A stretch of 32,398 bases of DNA from a virus. Each line of letters starts with the position of its first letter. Position 1 is the stretch's first letter. The translations under genes and the position numbers were made by a program. Shown here piece by piece: positions 14,815-23,360 of the stretch. The stretch covers positions 1 to 32,398 of the IMG/VR virus record IMGVR_UViG_3300010151_000070; one strand, 5' to 3'. The notes beneath the pieces are model-generated. The model saw nothing but the letters and a program-made list of their open reading frames with translations. It was not told where the DNA came from and ran no database searches.

Positions 14815-15855
14815 CTATATGGTCCATAATATTGCGTAGGCTCTAGCCACCGTACCTGATGAGGTGAGCCTGATTCCTATTATTCTGTCTTGTGCCTCAT
14901 CGGTTGGGTCGCCACTTGCGCTGCCAAGGGCCACGACTGGTGATTCATCAACGGTGACTGTCTGTTCGAGAGACCCAGATGGTGTGACAATGGATGCACT
15001 TGTAAGTGTTGACACACCAAATTTAACCTCAACGGTAGACTGTGTCACGGATGCAGCCTGCGTTACAGCATAGAACAGCCGCGACACGCTGTACGTGTCG
15101 TTGTCTGTGTCAACCCCGGACGTATAGAACGTCCACTTGTTGCTGAGGGTTGTGTTGTCAACAGCCCTTGCGACGAAGCATTGAGCCTTTAACATGTTCT
15201 GGTTGCTTGAACTAACTGAGTTGTCTCTCGATGTCTGCAAGGAGTCACGCCTGGTTGTCACTTCAGATGCGCTGTCTGTGGCGCTACCGTCAATGCCGTC
15301 AACCTCGGCCCTAGTTGGCGTCGACGCGAATCGGTCTGTTCTTATAAGAAGATTCAGATAGAGATCTTTTGTCGAAGTCAAGTCGGCAGCAGCAGTCACT
15401 GAGATGGCGTATTTGCTGTCGGCCCGGAGCCTGAGATTTCTAGCGTTCATCTCTTCCTGGGTTGCCGTCCCATCGCCAGTCATGGTGATATAGTCCCAGG
15501 TAGCAGACGGTCCATTGTCGGGCGCAGCGGCGACGCCATCGTATCCGCTACCGTCATATTCGATGTTGCCAACAAACCACTGGATCTTATACTCATCGCC
15601 GTCAGCAAGGTTATGGCCTACGAGGTGAGCAGATATGATGTCGACATTGACTGGTGGCTTAATGATGAACCTTCTCAGCTCGGCACTATCAGAAGCCCCG
15701 GTCAGTCTGAATGGAAGCGTCAGCGTGCTATGGCAATGCCTCTTGTCTATCGTGCTATTTATCTTCCTGGCGGCATCCTTGAAGTTGGCGTTCAACCTTC
15801 TTGGGTCAAGGACCTCGTCTTTAAAGAAGTTGTATGGCACTTTGCCTATCTTCAT
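14815..15855 (-). CDS. Virion structural protein, fibre or tail-associated, 346 aa
   Basis: A 346-residue, Thr/Ser/Asp-rich protein made of many short strand-like segments. The N terminus (DPRRLNANFKDAARKIN, about 17-33) resembles the D-x-L-N-x-x-F attachment segment of phage fibre/decoration proteins, and the next gene upstream has a similar one (ILAADLNALFDA). The remainder looks like a beta-sandwich exterior protein. The ATG at 15855 follows AGGAGCAAAGA and overlaps the upstream stop. It may bind a receptor or decorate the virion. Confidence 0.5.
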   Translation of the reverse strand: MKIGKVPYNFFKDEVLDPRRLNANFKDAARKINSTIDKRHCHSTLTLPFRLTGASDSAELRRFIIKPPVNVDIISAHLVGHNLADGDEYKIQWFVGNIEYDGSGYDGVAAAPDNGPSATWDYITMTGDGTATQEEMNARNLRLRADSKYAISVTAAADLTSTKDLYLNLLIRTDRFASTPTRAEVDGIDGSATDSASEVTTRRDSLQTSRDNSVSSSNQNMLKAQCFVARAVDNTTLSNKWTFYTSGVDTDNDTYSVSRLFYAVTQAASVTQSTVEVKFGVSTLTSASIVTPSGSLEQTVTVDESPVVALGSASGDPTDEAQDRIIGIRLTSSGTVARAYAILWTI

Positions 15856-16391
15856 TCTTTGCTCCTAAAGCACCGCAGCGTTATAAAGAAGTGAAGCTGA
15901 TCAAGGGTCGCACCTGAGTTGTTAGTTGCAACAAGATCATAGACCGAACCAGCGAGCAAAACCTGCCTTGGGTTTGTACCGTTGTCTGGCGTATACCTTG
16001 CTGTCTCTTTTGTCGTGGCGGCAGTAGTCGTCAAGGACATACTAATTGAATCAGCCAGGAATAGGTGCGGTATTGTTGGCAGGTCATTGAATTCATTGGC
16101 CTGCTTGCCGTCGAGAGTAACTGTTATAGCACCAGTGCCAGCCGCCGATGCTTTGTGGCTGACAACGCCTATGGCCACCACCTCGGAGTCATCAGCGCAA
16201 ACAAACCTGTAAGACACAGACGACGTGTTTGTCACGGCACCTTCGTATCTATTTAGGCAATAGATGTTTGCGTTCTTCTGGTTCTCTGCGGCGATGTTCT
16301 GAAGGGTGCTGCTGCTTGTGGCAGACCCGCTGGCGTCAAAGAGAGCATTCAGATCAGCGGCAAGTATCATCTGTGCGTCAACGATGGTCAT
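15852..16391 (-). CDS. Virion structural protein, 179 aa
   Basis: A 179-residue protein with an N-terminal ILAADLNALFDASGSA segment and then alternating strands rich in Ala, Thr and Ser. It appears to be all-beta. The start at 16391 follows GGGAGGAATAGACC and overlaps the previous stop (ATGA). The shared N-terminal pattern with the 346-aa neighbour suggests that both attach to the same virion site. No database family is recalled with certainty. Confidence 0.5.
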   Translation of the reverse strand: MTIVDAQMILAADLNALFDASGSATSSSTLQNIAAENQKNANIYCLNRYEGAVTNTSSVSYRFVCADDSEVVAIGVVSHKASAAGTGAITVTLDGKQANEFNDLPTIPHLFLADSISMSLTTTAATTKETARYTPDNGTNPRQVLLAGSVYDLVATNNSGATLDQLHFFITLRCFRSKE

Positions 16392-17845
16392 GGTCTATTC
16401 CTCCCTTGGCCACCAGTCTTAACGTCAACCAGGCCGACTCTTGACAAAGCCTGCGTGGCCCCGACCTCAACCGTTACATCATCAGTACGCCGAGAGAATA
16501 GAAACCTGAGACTCTTTAATTCTCTTGACCTATACTCTCTGCCATCACCCCACATGGTGGAGGGGCTCTGCGTTAGTACGATCCCGTCTGTTCGCGTTGA
16601 AAACCCAGACGATACCGGCGTCGGTGTCGTCTTTGTTTTGTCGAGACCTCTGATGGCTGCCTTCTGAACCCGGCTGCCATTGTCTGATGATGTCGTGACA
16701 GACCTAACAACGGGTGATGCTTCAGGGGGTGTCGGCACTCGACCAGCCATAGACCCCGTCGGCTTGATGCCTCCGGTGGTGGTATGGTCGTCGCCATCCT
16801 CTGTGTTGCCATAGAAGGCATAGATCCTGCTCTTGTCTACAAGAAGCTCATTGTCGTCGTCCTCATAAAGGACGCCGACAATATCTAAGGTCCCTTCAGT
16901 TGTCTCTGGTTGCCACCATGACCGTATGCCTCTAGTTAGGTCAAACATGCAGACAGAGTCCTCGCCTGGCATAGAGATTATCGGACCCTTGCGTCCAGCA
17001 AACACCTTGCCAATCCTGTAGTCAGGAAAGTTAATCATCTCTGCAACGGACCTAGACATCGTTGCATCAGATAAGGGTGTCTCTTCCTGGCCCCTGTCTA
17101 TACGCTTCAATCCTCTGCCAGTAAGCGCATGAAGCTGGTTCCTGACAAGGGCTGATTGGCCATAGTTGTTTGCGCTGTGGTCAGAGATATTGTCAATGAT
17201 GCCAATAATCTCTGGGCCAGCAGCGGCTGCGTCTGCGCCAAGACCCCATACTCCATTGCCAGTTATGGCGACAAGCCCACCACCGGGCGTTACATGGAGC
17301 CCATAGATATGACCCTCAAGGGCCACTATGCCCGCCGAAGTATAGGTACGAGGCATTGCTGCATCAGATATAAACAATCTCTCGCCATCAGCGATGACGC
17401 ATCGTCCGTTCCATGAGGCGCAGATACCTTGAGGGATGTTGATGGTAGCACGGTCGGCTATCGACACCTTCTCTGCGACAGTGATGCCACCTCCGGTGTA
17501 GCCTGAGACCGTAGGAAAGTCTGGTGAGCTTATGATGAGTTCGCCAGTAACAACAGCATGGGTTACGACTCGTGGCTTTGTGTTAGATACAGGCAAGCTT
17601 TGTAGCTGCTGGAACTCCTCATCAAACACAACGATCTTAGTGTGATGATTATTGGATGTGCTGGTATCAAAGATGACCAAGTAGTGGTTGATACGGTCAG
17701 CGTATTGACCCCTGACAGAGAACCCTGCGACAATCTCTTCATTCGATACGGCGGCTCTGAAGTTGACTAAGCCTGGACGAACGCAAAGCTCACCGCCAGG
17801 CAGGGTCCACATATTTCTTAAGTCAAATCTTGATGTGTCAATCAT
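16388..17845 (-). CDS. P22 gp10-like propeller protein (tail/DNA-stabilisation component)
   Basis: A 485-residue protein with an N terminus like that of packaged-DNA stabilisation/tail hub proteins: GGELCVRPGLVNF followed by repeated strand units such as HYLVIFDTS, VTHAVVTGELIISSPD, NGRCVIADGERLFIS and HVTPGGGLVAITGNGVWGLG. These repeats fit a beta-propeller, as in P22 gp10-type proteins that extend the portal channel in podoviruses. The C-terminal part is Arg/Thr-rich and strand-like (KSLRFLFSRRTDDVTVEVG). Call rests on repeat pattern and gene order. Confidence 0.55.
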   Translation of the reverse strand: MIDTSRFDLRNMWTLPGGELCVRPGLVNFRAAVSNEEIVAGFSVRGQYADRINHYLVIFDTSTSNNHHTKIVVFDEEFQQLQSLPVSNTKPRVVTHAVVTGELIISSPDFPTVSGYTGGGITVAEKVSIADRATINIPQGICASWNGRCVIADGERLFISDAAMPRTYTSAGIVALEGHIYGLHVTPGGGLVAITGNGVWGLGADAAAAGPEIIGIIDNISDHSANNYGQSALVRNQLHALTGRGLKRIDRGQEETPLSDATMSRSVAEMINFPDYRIGKVFAGRKGPIISMPGEDSVCMFDLTRGIRSWWQPETTEGTLDIVGVLYEDDDNELLVDKSRIYAFYGNTEDGDDHTTTGGIKPTGSMAGRVPTPPEASPVVRSVTTSSDNGSRVQKAAIRGLDKTKTTPTPVSSGFSTRTDGIVLTQSPSTMWGDGREYRSRELKSLRFLFSRRTDDVTVEVGATQALSRVGLVDVKTGGQGRNRP

Positions 17846-17853
17846 GTGTTAGC

Positions 17854-18627
17854 CTATGTGGTGTTGTGGTCATTCACGCCGCCAGTGCCAGAGTTCGCTA
17901 CCGAATTAGCCCTGTTGCCAATTGTAATATTCCTTGGCGAGGTCTTTGTGTCTATAGCTCCAGCCCCGAGTTGGTTTCCAATGATGATATTTCCGCCAGT
18001 CGCTCCATCGATATACAGGAGTCCAACGGCGATATAGTTGTTAGAGATCGTGCAGTTCCCAGGATTGCCACCAGTAAGAAAGTATTGGTCGCTTCCGCCA
18101 ATGTGATCGACCCTCACATAATTGTCTATGAACCGGCACCTCACGACATCCTCGGCCGCCAAGCACTCAACGAATGCGGCCTCTGTCCCAGAAACAAGCC
18201 ACATGGTACATCCTCTGACCCCCACCTGCGTCAGCGACCCACCGTCGACAACCATAAATTTATCAAACGGCTTTTCTGCGTAGGCACCCGTCCCGGTGCC
18301 TATCCTCAGCCCGTCGAACACGGCATCATACAGGTCTGTGGTAACGCTAAACAATGTCATGGGCGTGACTAAGGAAGCTGATGATGATGGGCCACCGCCT
18401 GTCACAGCTCCGTCTGGGATTATGACAGACCCGCCTTGCGATGACAAAGTGAAGCCAGAGCTTGACAAGTTTATGGTGGACTTAACACTAATGTCGTTGA
18501 CCACCACCACGCTCCTTTTGTCTGTCGTATTGTTAAGAGCGTTTCTTAGATCAGACTCATTCCTGACCTTGATCTCTCTGAGAGAGTCCCTCGCTCGATC
18601 CCATGTATGGCGACGCCTCGGCCACAT
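17854..18627 (-). CDS. Right-handed beta-helix-like virion protein, 257 aa
   Basis: After a basic start (MWPRRRHTWDRARDSLREI) the protein has a regular series of short strand-and-turn units rich in Asn, Gly, Ile and Val (ISVKSTINLSSSGFTLSS, GNCTISNNYIAVGLLYIDG, GGNIIIGNQLGAGAID), the look of a parallel beta-helix of the pectate-lyase type. Such folds occur in tailspikes and receptor-binding or polysaccharide-degrading proteins. At 257 residues it is short for a full tailspike and lacks an obvious attachment or trimerisation domain. The start overlaps the previous stop (TAATG). Confidence 0.55.
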   Translation of the reverse strand: MWPRRRHTWDRARDSLREIKVRNESDLRNALNNTTDKRSVVVVNDISVKSTINLSSSGFTLSSQGGSVIIPDGAVTGGGPSSSASLVTPMTLFSVTTDLYDAVFDGLRIGTGTGAYAEKPFDKFMVVDGGSLTQVGVRGCTMWLVSGTEAAFVECLAAEDVVRCRFIDNYVRVDHIGGSDQYFLTGGNPGNCTISNNYIAVGLLYIDGATGGNIIIGNQLGAGAIDTKTSPRNITIGNRANSVANSGTGGVNDHNTT

Positions 18628-19355
18628 TATAAGCTTCCATAATTCAATCTATGAACTCGCAGGCAGTTCTTCTTGCTGGTTGTTGCATCATAAGCAACGT
18701 AGCTCCAGCGATACAACCTTCTTTGATAATCCTGAACAAACCTATGTCGAGGGAACGACACAGCCATTGGTTGCTCCGGTGTTCTTATGACGGCATCTCT
18801 CAGCATTATGATGCGATCATCGAGGGCCGCATTACCTGTAGCCTCTTTCGGCAGCAAGTGCTTGGCTGCTACGGCCACGATCCATGCATCCATCAAGGGC
18901 CATACGAGGGCCGAGTCTGGCGCATAGTTGACAACAGAGGTGTTGCCGGTGGTTGATATGTCTGGGCGCATCACGAGCCGAATCCTTAGATCGTGAGCCG
19001 AGCCTGACGATCCCTCGGCATCCCTCGCCCTAGTGGCCTTGATGGGAGTGAACGAAGATCCCGTCTTAATAGATACTGACTTGATGATAATAGGCGGCCT
19101 TGGCGTAGCCAGTGCCGACAGGTCAAGCGTACCGTCAGACGCCGTGGTGGTGTCGAAGACAACATCAAGTTGATCGCCACCCTCTGCTGAATATATTGAT
19201 ACGCACTCATCGACAGCAGCCTGTAGGGCTGCGTCTACCTCATTGTCTGCGTGCCAAGCGGTGGTGATAATGGGCCAGCGTTCGCCCAGTCCATCATCGG
19301 TCTGGTCGTCAAGAGCCTTCTGAACACGCTCTCTTGCTTCATGAAGTTCCATCAT
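18627..19355 (-). CDS. Head-tail adaptor-type protein, 242 aa (putative)
   Basis: I start this at ATG 19355 (MMELHEARERVQKAL); a longer form from 19418 would overlap the upstream gene in another frame. The N-terminal helices, a middle beta segment and a basic C-terminal region with RHRFVQDYQRRLYRW fit the size and style of adaptor proteins that join portal and tail. Position after coat and before the propeller protein supports this. No specific motif is decisive. Confidence 0.4.
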   Translation of the reverse strand: MMELHEARERVQKALDDQTDDGLGERWPIITTAWHADNEVDAALQAAVDECVSIYSAEGGDQLDVVFDTTTASDGTLDLSALATPRPPIIIKSVSIKTGSSFTPIKATRARDAEGSSGSAHDLRIRLVMRPDISTTGNTSVVNYAPDSALVWPLMDAWIVAVAAKHLLPKEATGNAALDDRIIMLRDAVIRTPEQPMAVSFPRHRFVQDYQRRLYRWSYVAYDATTSKKNCLRVHRLNYGSL

Positions 19356-19728
19356 CAGCCCCAGAGATTGGAACCTGGATCCGGTATGCGCTCTCGACGA
19401 TCTCTTTGACCTCACCATGAAGGTCTTCGACTTTAGCCCTTGCTTCGGCCTTGTCTCTCTGTACGGCTCCTCTCATCTTCTCAAGCTCCTGGGCTACGGC
19501 CAGTCGGCTTATCTTGCCGCCTAGAACGTCATACAAGCCAGTGTCTTGATTGAATGCCATAACAGGGATGTGGGCCTCCACTATAAAGCTGAAACCATAA
19601 ATCGTCGGAATGCAAACCTTGCTAGGCTCACCAAAACAAAGCTCACCGCCATGGGTCGTCGGAACGATACCATGGCGGTGAAGCCTAGAGATAAGACGTT
19701 CTCTCGTCTTGAGAGAGGGTCTAATCAT
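19339..19728 (-). CDS. Hypothetical structural-region protein, 129 aa
   Basis: A 129-residue protein: a basic N terminus, a central beta-like part (CIPTIYGFSFIVEAHIPVMAF is close to this, residues about 38-58), and a C-terminal charged coiled-coil segment (EKMRGAVQRDKAEARAKVED). The ATG at 19728 follows AGGGGTTGAA. It lies between coat and adaptor genes and may be a head completion or decoration protein; no family is recognised. Confidence 0.55.
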   Translation of the reverse strand: MIRPSLKTRERLISRLHRHGIVPTTHGGELCFGEPSKVCIPTIYGFSFIVEAHIPVMAFNQDTGLYDVLGGKISRLAVAQELEKMRGAVQRDKAEARAKVEDLHGEVKEIVESAYRIQVPISGADDGTS

Positions 19729-19739
19729 TTCAACCCCTA

Positions 19740-20996
19740 TTACCAGACAAAGTCTGTAATGCCAGTGAGTTTGCCAAGACCAGATCGCTTCGTAACCCGG
19801 AGGTTATAAAGACCGAAGATCTGCGTGTCATAGACGAAGCTCTGGTCAGAGACCATGGCTGCCTTCTTGCCGTCAAAGTCAGGACCGAAAGATCGCCACT
19901 CGGCAAGCTTCACATCCCTGTCAGTGAAAAGCAACAGATTGCTGTCAGGCATATTCTCATCAATGATGATAGGCTTGCCTTCGAGGGTCGGATGGCCACC
20001 GGTCGGATCCATTACTGAACCAGTGAACCGGCGATTGCCAACCAGCAGATTAAGGTACGCATGGAGCACATTGCTGTTCATTACAGCATGAGTCCAAGGC
20101 TGACCGTTACGACGTTTCACGTCTTTAGACAGACGATCAATGTCGTCATGAGACAACGCACCAGCAGTAACTGCACGCTCGTTGCCAACGTAACCAGACC
20201 CAGCAGAAGCCACAGCACTGTAGTTACCTGCCTCTCCGAATGAGCCAGAAGCGAGTGTCGAGTCAGCAGCGTCGATCAATGAGACCATCGTATCTGCGGC
20301 AGTCCCAGCACCACGAATCGTGGGCGATGACGCACCACTGTCTGCGATGCTGTTGCCAGCAGAGTATGGAGTCGCCATAGCAGAGTCAATGAAGACATTC
20401 ATCGTCACGATGCCACTTGCGTGATCTACAGCAGTCACTTCGCAGAAGAGCGCAGTGCCAGCAGACGTATCGACAAACCCATCGATGCGAGCACCAACAC
20501 GATAACCGCTCGTATCAAGCTTCACGGCACCGGCTGCATCTTGCAACGTACCATAAGCGACGGTCGACGTTGCTGCGTCCTGATGAGTAGAGGTCGCCAA
20601 CGAGGTGTTGAAGATCGCCCGACCAAGAGTACGACCAAGATCTGCGCCAGCCGATTCCATCTGCTCTCTAACGAGATTAACTCCGTCTTGCTTGCTTACC
20701 GCAGTCAAGGCAGAGATACGAGGAATAGACAACCGAGTGAACAAAGCCTTCGGGTGGTATGCCAATTGAACTAAGTCAGCGGATTCGCCGTCAGGAAGAG
20801 GCCCGCCATCAGCAATGAAGCCGGTTGACTTGTTGCCGCCAGTCTTGACGTTGACAATGCCAACAGTACCAGAATGCTTTTCTTTTTTAATAGTGCCCTT
20901 GCCGACAAAAGGTGCCTCAAGGTTCGCTTGCTCATTAACCACCTTGTTGCCAAAACGAGCAACCAGTTGGTCAATGTCGTCAAATGTAATAGCCAT
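19740..20996 (-). CDS. Major capsid protein
   Basis: A 418-residue protein directly downstream of a scaffold-type gene. The features fit a HK97-fold coat: an N-terminal helix, a KTGGNKSTGFIADGGPLPDG loop, the conserved-looking stretch AYHPKALFTRLSIPRISALT (about 80-99), a long helix EQMESAGADLGRTLGRAIF, and a C-terminal part with SFVYDTQIFGLYNLRVTKRS. It forms the icosahedral shell. The ATG at 20996 follows a GGGAGATAGAA site. Identification rests on length, gene order and general pattern; the phage subtype is not certain. Confidence 0.8.
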   Translation of the reverse strand: MAITFDDIDQLVARFGNKVVNEQANLEAPFVGKGTIKKEKHSGTVGIVNVKTGGNKSTGFIADGGPLPDGESADLVQLAYHPKALFTRLSIPRISALTAVSKQDGVNLVREQMESAGADLGRTLGRAIFNTSLATSTHQDAATSTVAYGTLQDAAGAVKLDTSGYRVGARIDGFVDTSAGTALFCEVTAVDHASGIVTMNVFIDSAMATPYSAGNSIADSGASSPTIRGAGTAADTMVSLIDAADSTLASGSFGEAGNYSAVASAGSGYVGNERAVTAGALSHDDIDRLSKDVKRRNGQPWTHAVMNSNVLHAYLNLLVGNRRFTGSVMDPTGGHPTLEGKPIIIDENMPDSNLLLFTDRDVKLAEWRSFGPDFDGKKAAMVSDQSFVYDTQIFGLYNLRVTKRSGLGKLTGITDFVW

Positions 20997-20998
20997 TT

Positions 20999-21781
20999 CT
21001 ATCTCCCTATAGATTCTAAGAATGTAACCATGTCATCAGCCGAATGGCCCTCAATCGGAGCTGCTGCTCCTTGCGAACTAACCGGCCGGGGTGCCGTTGG
21101 CCCACCATGTTGCCTGGCAAGCCTTGCTTTATAATGAGACACCCGTTGTGAATCGATCTCTTTTGCGATGGTCTTCATCGTCTTAGTATCAGACTTCTGA
21201 AACCTAAGAACCAGCTCTTCTGCCGTTACCGTGGGATACTCCTCAGCAAGCGTCTGAGCTTCTTCTATAATCTCTTCGGCCCTCGCCTCAACCGCCCTTT
21301 GTGTCTCGCTCTGTCGACGCCTCTGAGAGGCTTCTGAGTCGAGTTTAGATCGGATCTCTCGTTCTTGATCTTGAGCCTTCAAACGACGAATCTCTTCATC
21401 TCTTGGGTCCGGCTCATCAAAGACACGGAGCTTGTCTTCAGTCTCTAAAAGCCGCCGCTGCATGATCTCAAAGCCTTGCTTGTACTCGGCTAATTGATCT
21501 TCAAGCTCACTGGCCCTAGACTCAACCCGCTTCCGGGCTGCCTGAAGTCCATTGATCCGCCTAAGAAAGGACTTCTTAGGGACCATCTCTTCCGCTGCTT
21601 CGGTTTCGTCTTGGGACTCATCCTCAGCTTTGGCTTCGACATTATCGGCGTCGGGGCCGTCACCCTCCTGGGCGGGCTGAGATTGCGAATCCTCAGTAAC
21701 GCTGTCTTGCTCAAGGGATGAAACCATCTCTTGGTCTAAGGATGGCGAGTCCTCTATAACGCCATTATCATCGTTCATCAT
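20999..21781 (-). CDS. Scaffold protein
   Basis: A 260-residue protein of typical scaffold composition: a long acidic, Asp/Glu/Gln-rich N-terminal third (residues 1-65), a central coiled-coil region (ASELEDQLAEYKQGFEIMQR, then EEIRRLKAQDQEREIRSKL), and a basic C-terminal part before the tail. Scaffolds direct coat assembly and are then lost or cut. It lies immediately upstream of the coat gene, with two bases between them. The ATG at 21781 follows AAGGAGTGCATCTAGT; ATG 21778 is equally possible. Confidence 0.75.
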   Translation of the reverse strand: MMNDDNGVIEDSPSLDQEMVSSLEQDSVTEDSQSQPAQEGDGPDADNVEAKAEDESQDETEAAEEMVPKKSFLRRINGLQAARKRVESRASELEDQLAEYKQGFEIMQRRLLETEDKLRVFDEPDPRDEEIRRLKAQDQEREIRSKLDSEASQRRRQSETQRAVEARAEEIIEEAQTLAEEYPTVTAEELVLRFQKSDTKTMKTIAKEIDSQRVSHYKARLARQHGGPTAPRPVSSQGAAAPIEGHSADDMVTFLESIGR

Positions 21782-21802
21782 ACTAGATGCACTCCTTATA
21801 GT

Positions 21803-22015
21803 CTAGGGCGCTCCCGTGAGCGCCTTGCCAATGACGGCTGCCAGTCCAGCAAAACCGCCAGACACAGCACCCCAAACTCTAGCCTTCACCCTTAACTCTG
21901 CGATGTGCTCCTTATTAGATACAACTTCTTTATGAACATCATCAAGGCTTTTCTGGTGACGGTCGAGCGCATCAAGAACCATCTTCTGATACTCGTTCCA
22001 GCCGTTGTTATTCAT
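21803..22015 (-). CDS. XhlA-like small coiled-coil membrane protein, 70 aa
   Basis: I start at ATG 22015, six bases after GAGG; a TTG at 22021 is less likely. Residues about 8-45 form an amphipathic coiled coil (VLDALDRHQKSLDDVHKEVV), and the C terminus has one hydrophobic span, VWGAVSGGFAGLAAVIGKAL. This layout matches XhlA-type and related holin/lysis accessory proteins. It overlaps the HExxH lipoprotein gene by eight bases. It could be a second holin or an inner-membrane spanin-like partner of the exported block. Confidence 0.55.
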   Translation of the reverse strand: MNNNGWNEYQKMVLDALDRHQKSLDDVHKEVVSNKEHIAELRVKARVWGAVSGGFAGLAAVIGKALTGAP

Positions 22016-22544
22016 AATCAACCTCGATGTATTCTATATAGTTATTCACCTCAAATATGAGGTTCTCATGTTCATGTGTCCACGGACTGGATGGGCCGTC
22101 CAAGTGTCTGTAGCCAGGGTCCTTTTTTGTAGCCCAGAGCGCAGCGTGTACCATCTCATGAACAAATGCTGTCTCATGTAGCGCATCCTTCTCTGCCACA
22201 AACATAGTGCCGTCAGGATAAAGAAGGCCATAATAGACCTTCTCTGTCTCTGGTATCTTAAGGAACTTGCCACCTTCTTGCCAATGTATCTTGAGTGCAT
22301 CGAGGGCCTCAATGATGCCGACCGATTCCTCTGGGCCGAATATCTCAACCCATCGCCAAACGAATATCTGCATGGCCGTACTAACCAATGCCGCATCGTA
22401 CTTGCCGTCCGTCTGCCTTGCCTCCCATCCCGGTATCTTTTGTGTACAAGTATTCTTTTCATACTTATAAAACTCCGGTCTGGTGTCGGATGCGAAAGCG
22501 CATCCGGCAACCAGAAGCAGGACCAATAAGGATCTCAATCGCAC
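22008..22544 (-). CDS. Exported lipoprotein with HExxH zinc-peptidase motif, 178 aa
   Basis: The likely start is GTG 22544 (TTG 22538 is possible and would overlap the upstream stop). The signal peptide RLRSLLVLLLVAGC ends in a lipobox, so Cys15 should be lipidated, with Ala next to it. Residues about 130-165 contain HEMVHAAL, an H-E-x-x-H zinc-binding motif, followed about 25 residues later by acidic Glu/His positions (HEHENLIFE). It is therefore a probable envelope-anchored metallopeptidase. A phage-encoded exported peptidase within the structural module is unusual; it could act on cell wall, spanin-like targets or host surface proteins. The substrate cannot be told. Confidence 0.65.
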   Translation of the reverse strand: MRLRSLLVLLLVAGCAFASDTRPEFYKYEKNTCTQKIPGWEARQTDGKYDAALVSTAMQIFVWRWVEIFGPEESVGIIEALDALKIHWQEGGKFLKIPETEKVYYGLLYPDGTMFVAEKDALHETAFVHEMVHAALWATKKDPGYRHLDGPSSPWTHEHENLIFEVNNYIEYIEVDYE

Positions 22545-23131
22545 ATACCCCAGCTGCAAGAGAAAGAGCAGCAGTCACTTGGCATAGTACAGGGTGTCAT
22601 CGACCCGCCGCAGCCACCACCGCCGCCACCTGCGGTACATACCGTAGGTGGACCACCAGAACAGGTTTCTCCCGTGTCATCGTTGCAGCAGTCTGAGCTG
22701 GCGGTGCATGGGTCACCTGTCCCTACGCAACACTCACCTCCTGTACACCCAACCGTGCCTACAACTTGGCAGCAACAGTCGCTGCCGGTGCAAGATGCGT
22801 TGATGGCCTTGCAGCAATTTGAATCGGTGCAACAGTTAGAATCAATGCAATCCGTACTTCCATCGCAGTCTTCATCTATGCTGTCGTTGCAGGTACTCTC
22901 TGTCGCAACGCACTCCTGAAGGGTCTTCCAGCCTGATCCAGTGCATAGCTTATTCTTGTTGTCTCCATCGTACAGCATCGTTCCTTCTGAGTATCCTGAG
23001 CATGAGCTGCTTAAGGTGCTGTCAATGATAGGCACCAGAATCCCAAAGTTGCCTAGACCCACATTGACTGCGAGTAGTGTAGCAGGCACTGCCAATACTA
23101 GGAGCAATGCTATCCTCACATTGGCTCTCAC
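22535..23131 (-). CDS. Secreted Cys-rich protein, 198 aa
   Basis: The gene starts at GTG 23131, overlapping the previous stop (GTGA). A signal peptide (VRIALLLVLAVPATLLAV) is followed by NVGLGNFGILVP, nearly the same as in the next gene upstream, and by EGTMLYDGDNKNKLCTGSGW, a G-x-M-x-Y-D...C-x-G-x-x-W motif common in fibre-like proteins. Residues about 75-198 hold some thirty cysteines, in patterns such as CNDSIDEDCDG (like a MopE motif) and repeated CC pairs. The mature protein is probably disulfide-knotted and outside the cytoplasm. Function unknown. Confidence 0.7.
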   Translation of the reverse strand: MRANVRIALLLVLAVPATLLAVNVGLGNFGILVPIIDSTLSSSCSGYSEGTMLYDGDNKNKLCTGSGWKTLQECVATESTCNDSIDEDCDGSTDCIDSNCCTDSNCCKAINASCTGSDCCCQVVGTVGCTGGECCVGTGDPCTASSDCCNDDTGETCSGGPPTVCTAGGGGGGCGGSMTPCTMPSDCCSFSCSWGMCD

Positions 23132-23352
23132 TGGTTCACCATCTTCTTATAGTCGGCTCCGTTGCAGTAGTGAGCCCTGTCTGTGACTGTGTCATAGTAC
23201 ATCAGACCTTCCCTGTCTGCGTCGCAATCGTCTGAGTCCCGCCCGGCGTCATGCGGTAACAATATGCCGAATTCGCCAAGTCCGACGTTGGCCGCGTAGG
23301 CCATGACTGGCACGGCCAGGATGGCAAGAACTATAAGAATCCTCTTCTTCAT
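23128..23352 (-). CDS. Small secreted protein, 74 aa, paralogue of the Cys-rich neighbour
   Basis: A signal peptide, MKKRILIVLAILAVPVMAYA, is followed by ANVGLGEFGILLP and then EGLMYYDTVTDRAHYCNGAD. Both segments match the 198-aa neighbour (NVGLGNFGILVP; EGTMLYD...C), so the two genes probably arose by duplication. The ATG at 23352 follows AGGAGATAAT. It is short, with two cysteines, and probably acts outside the cytoplasm or on the virion. Confidence 0.7.
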   Translation of the reverse strand: MKKRILIVLAILAVPVMAYAANVGLGEFGILLPHDAGRDSDDCDADREGLMYYDTVTDRAHYCNGADYKKMVNQ

Positions 23353-23360
23353 ATTATCTC

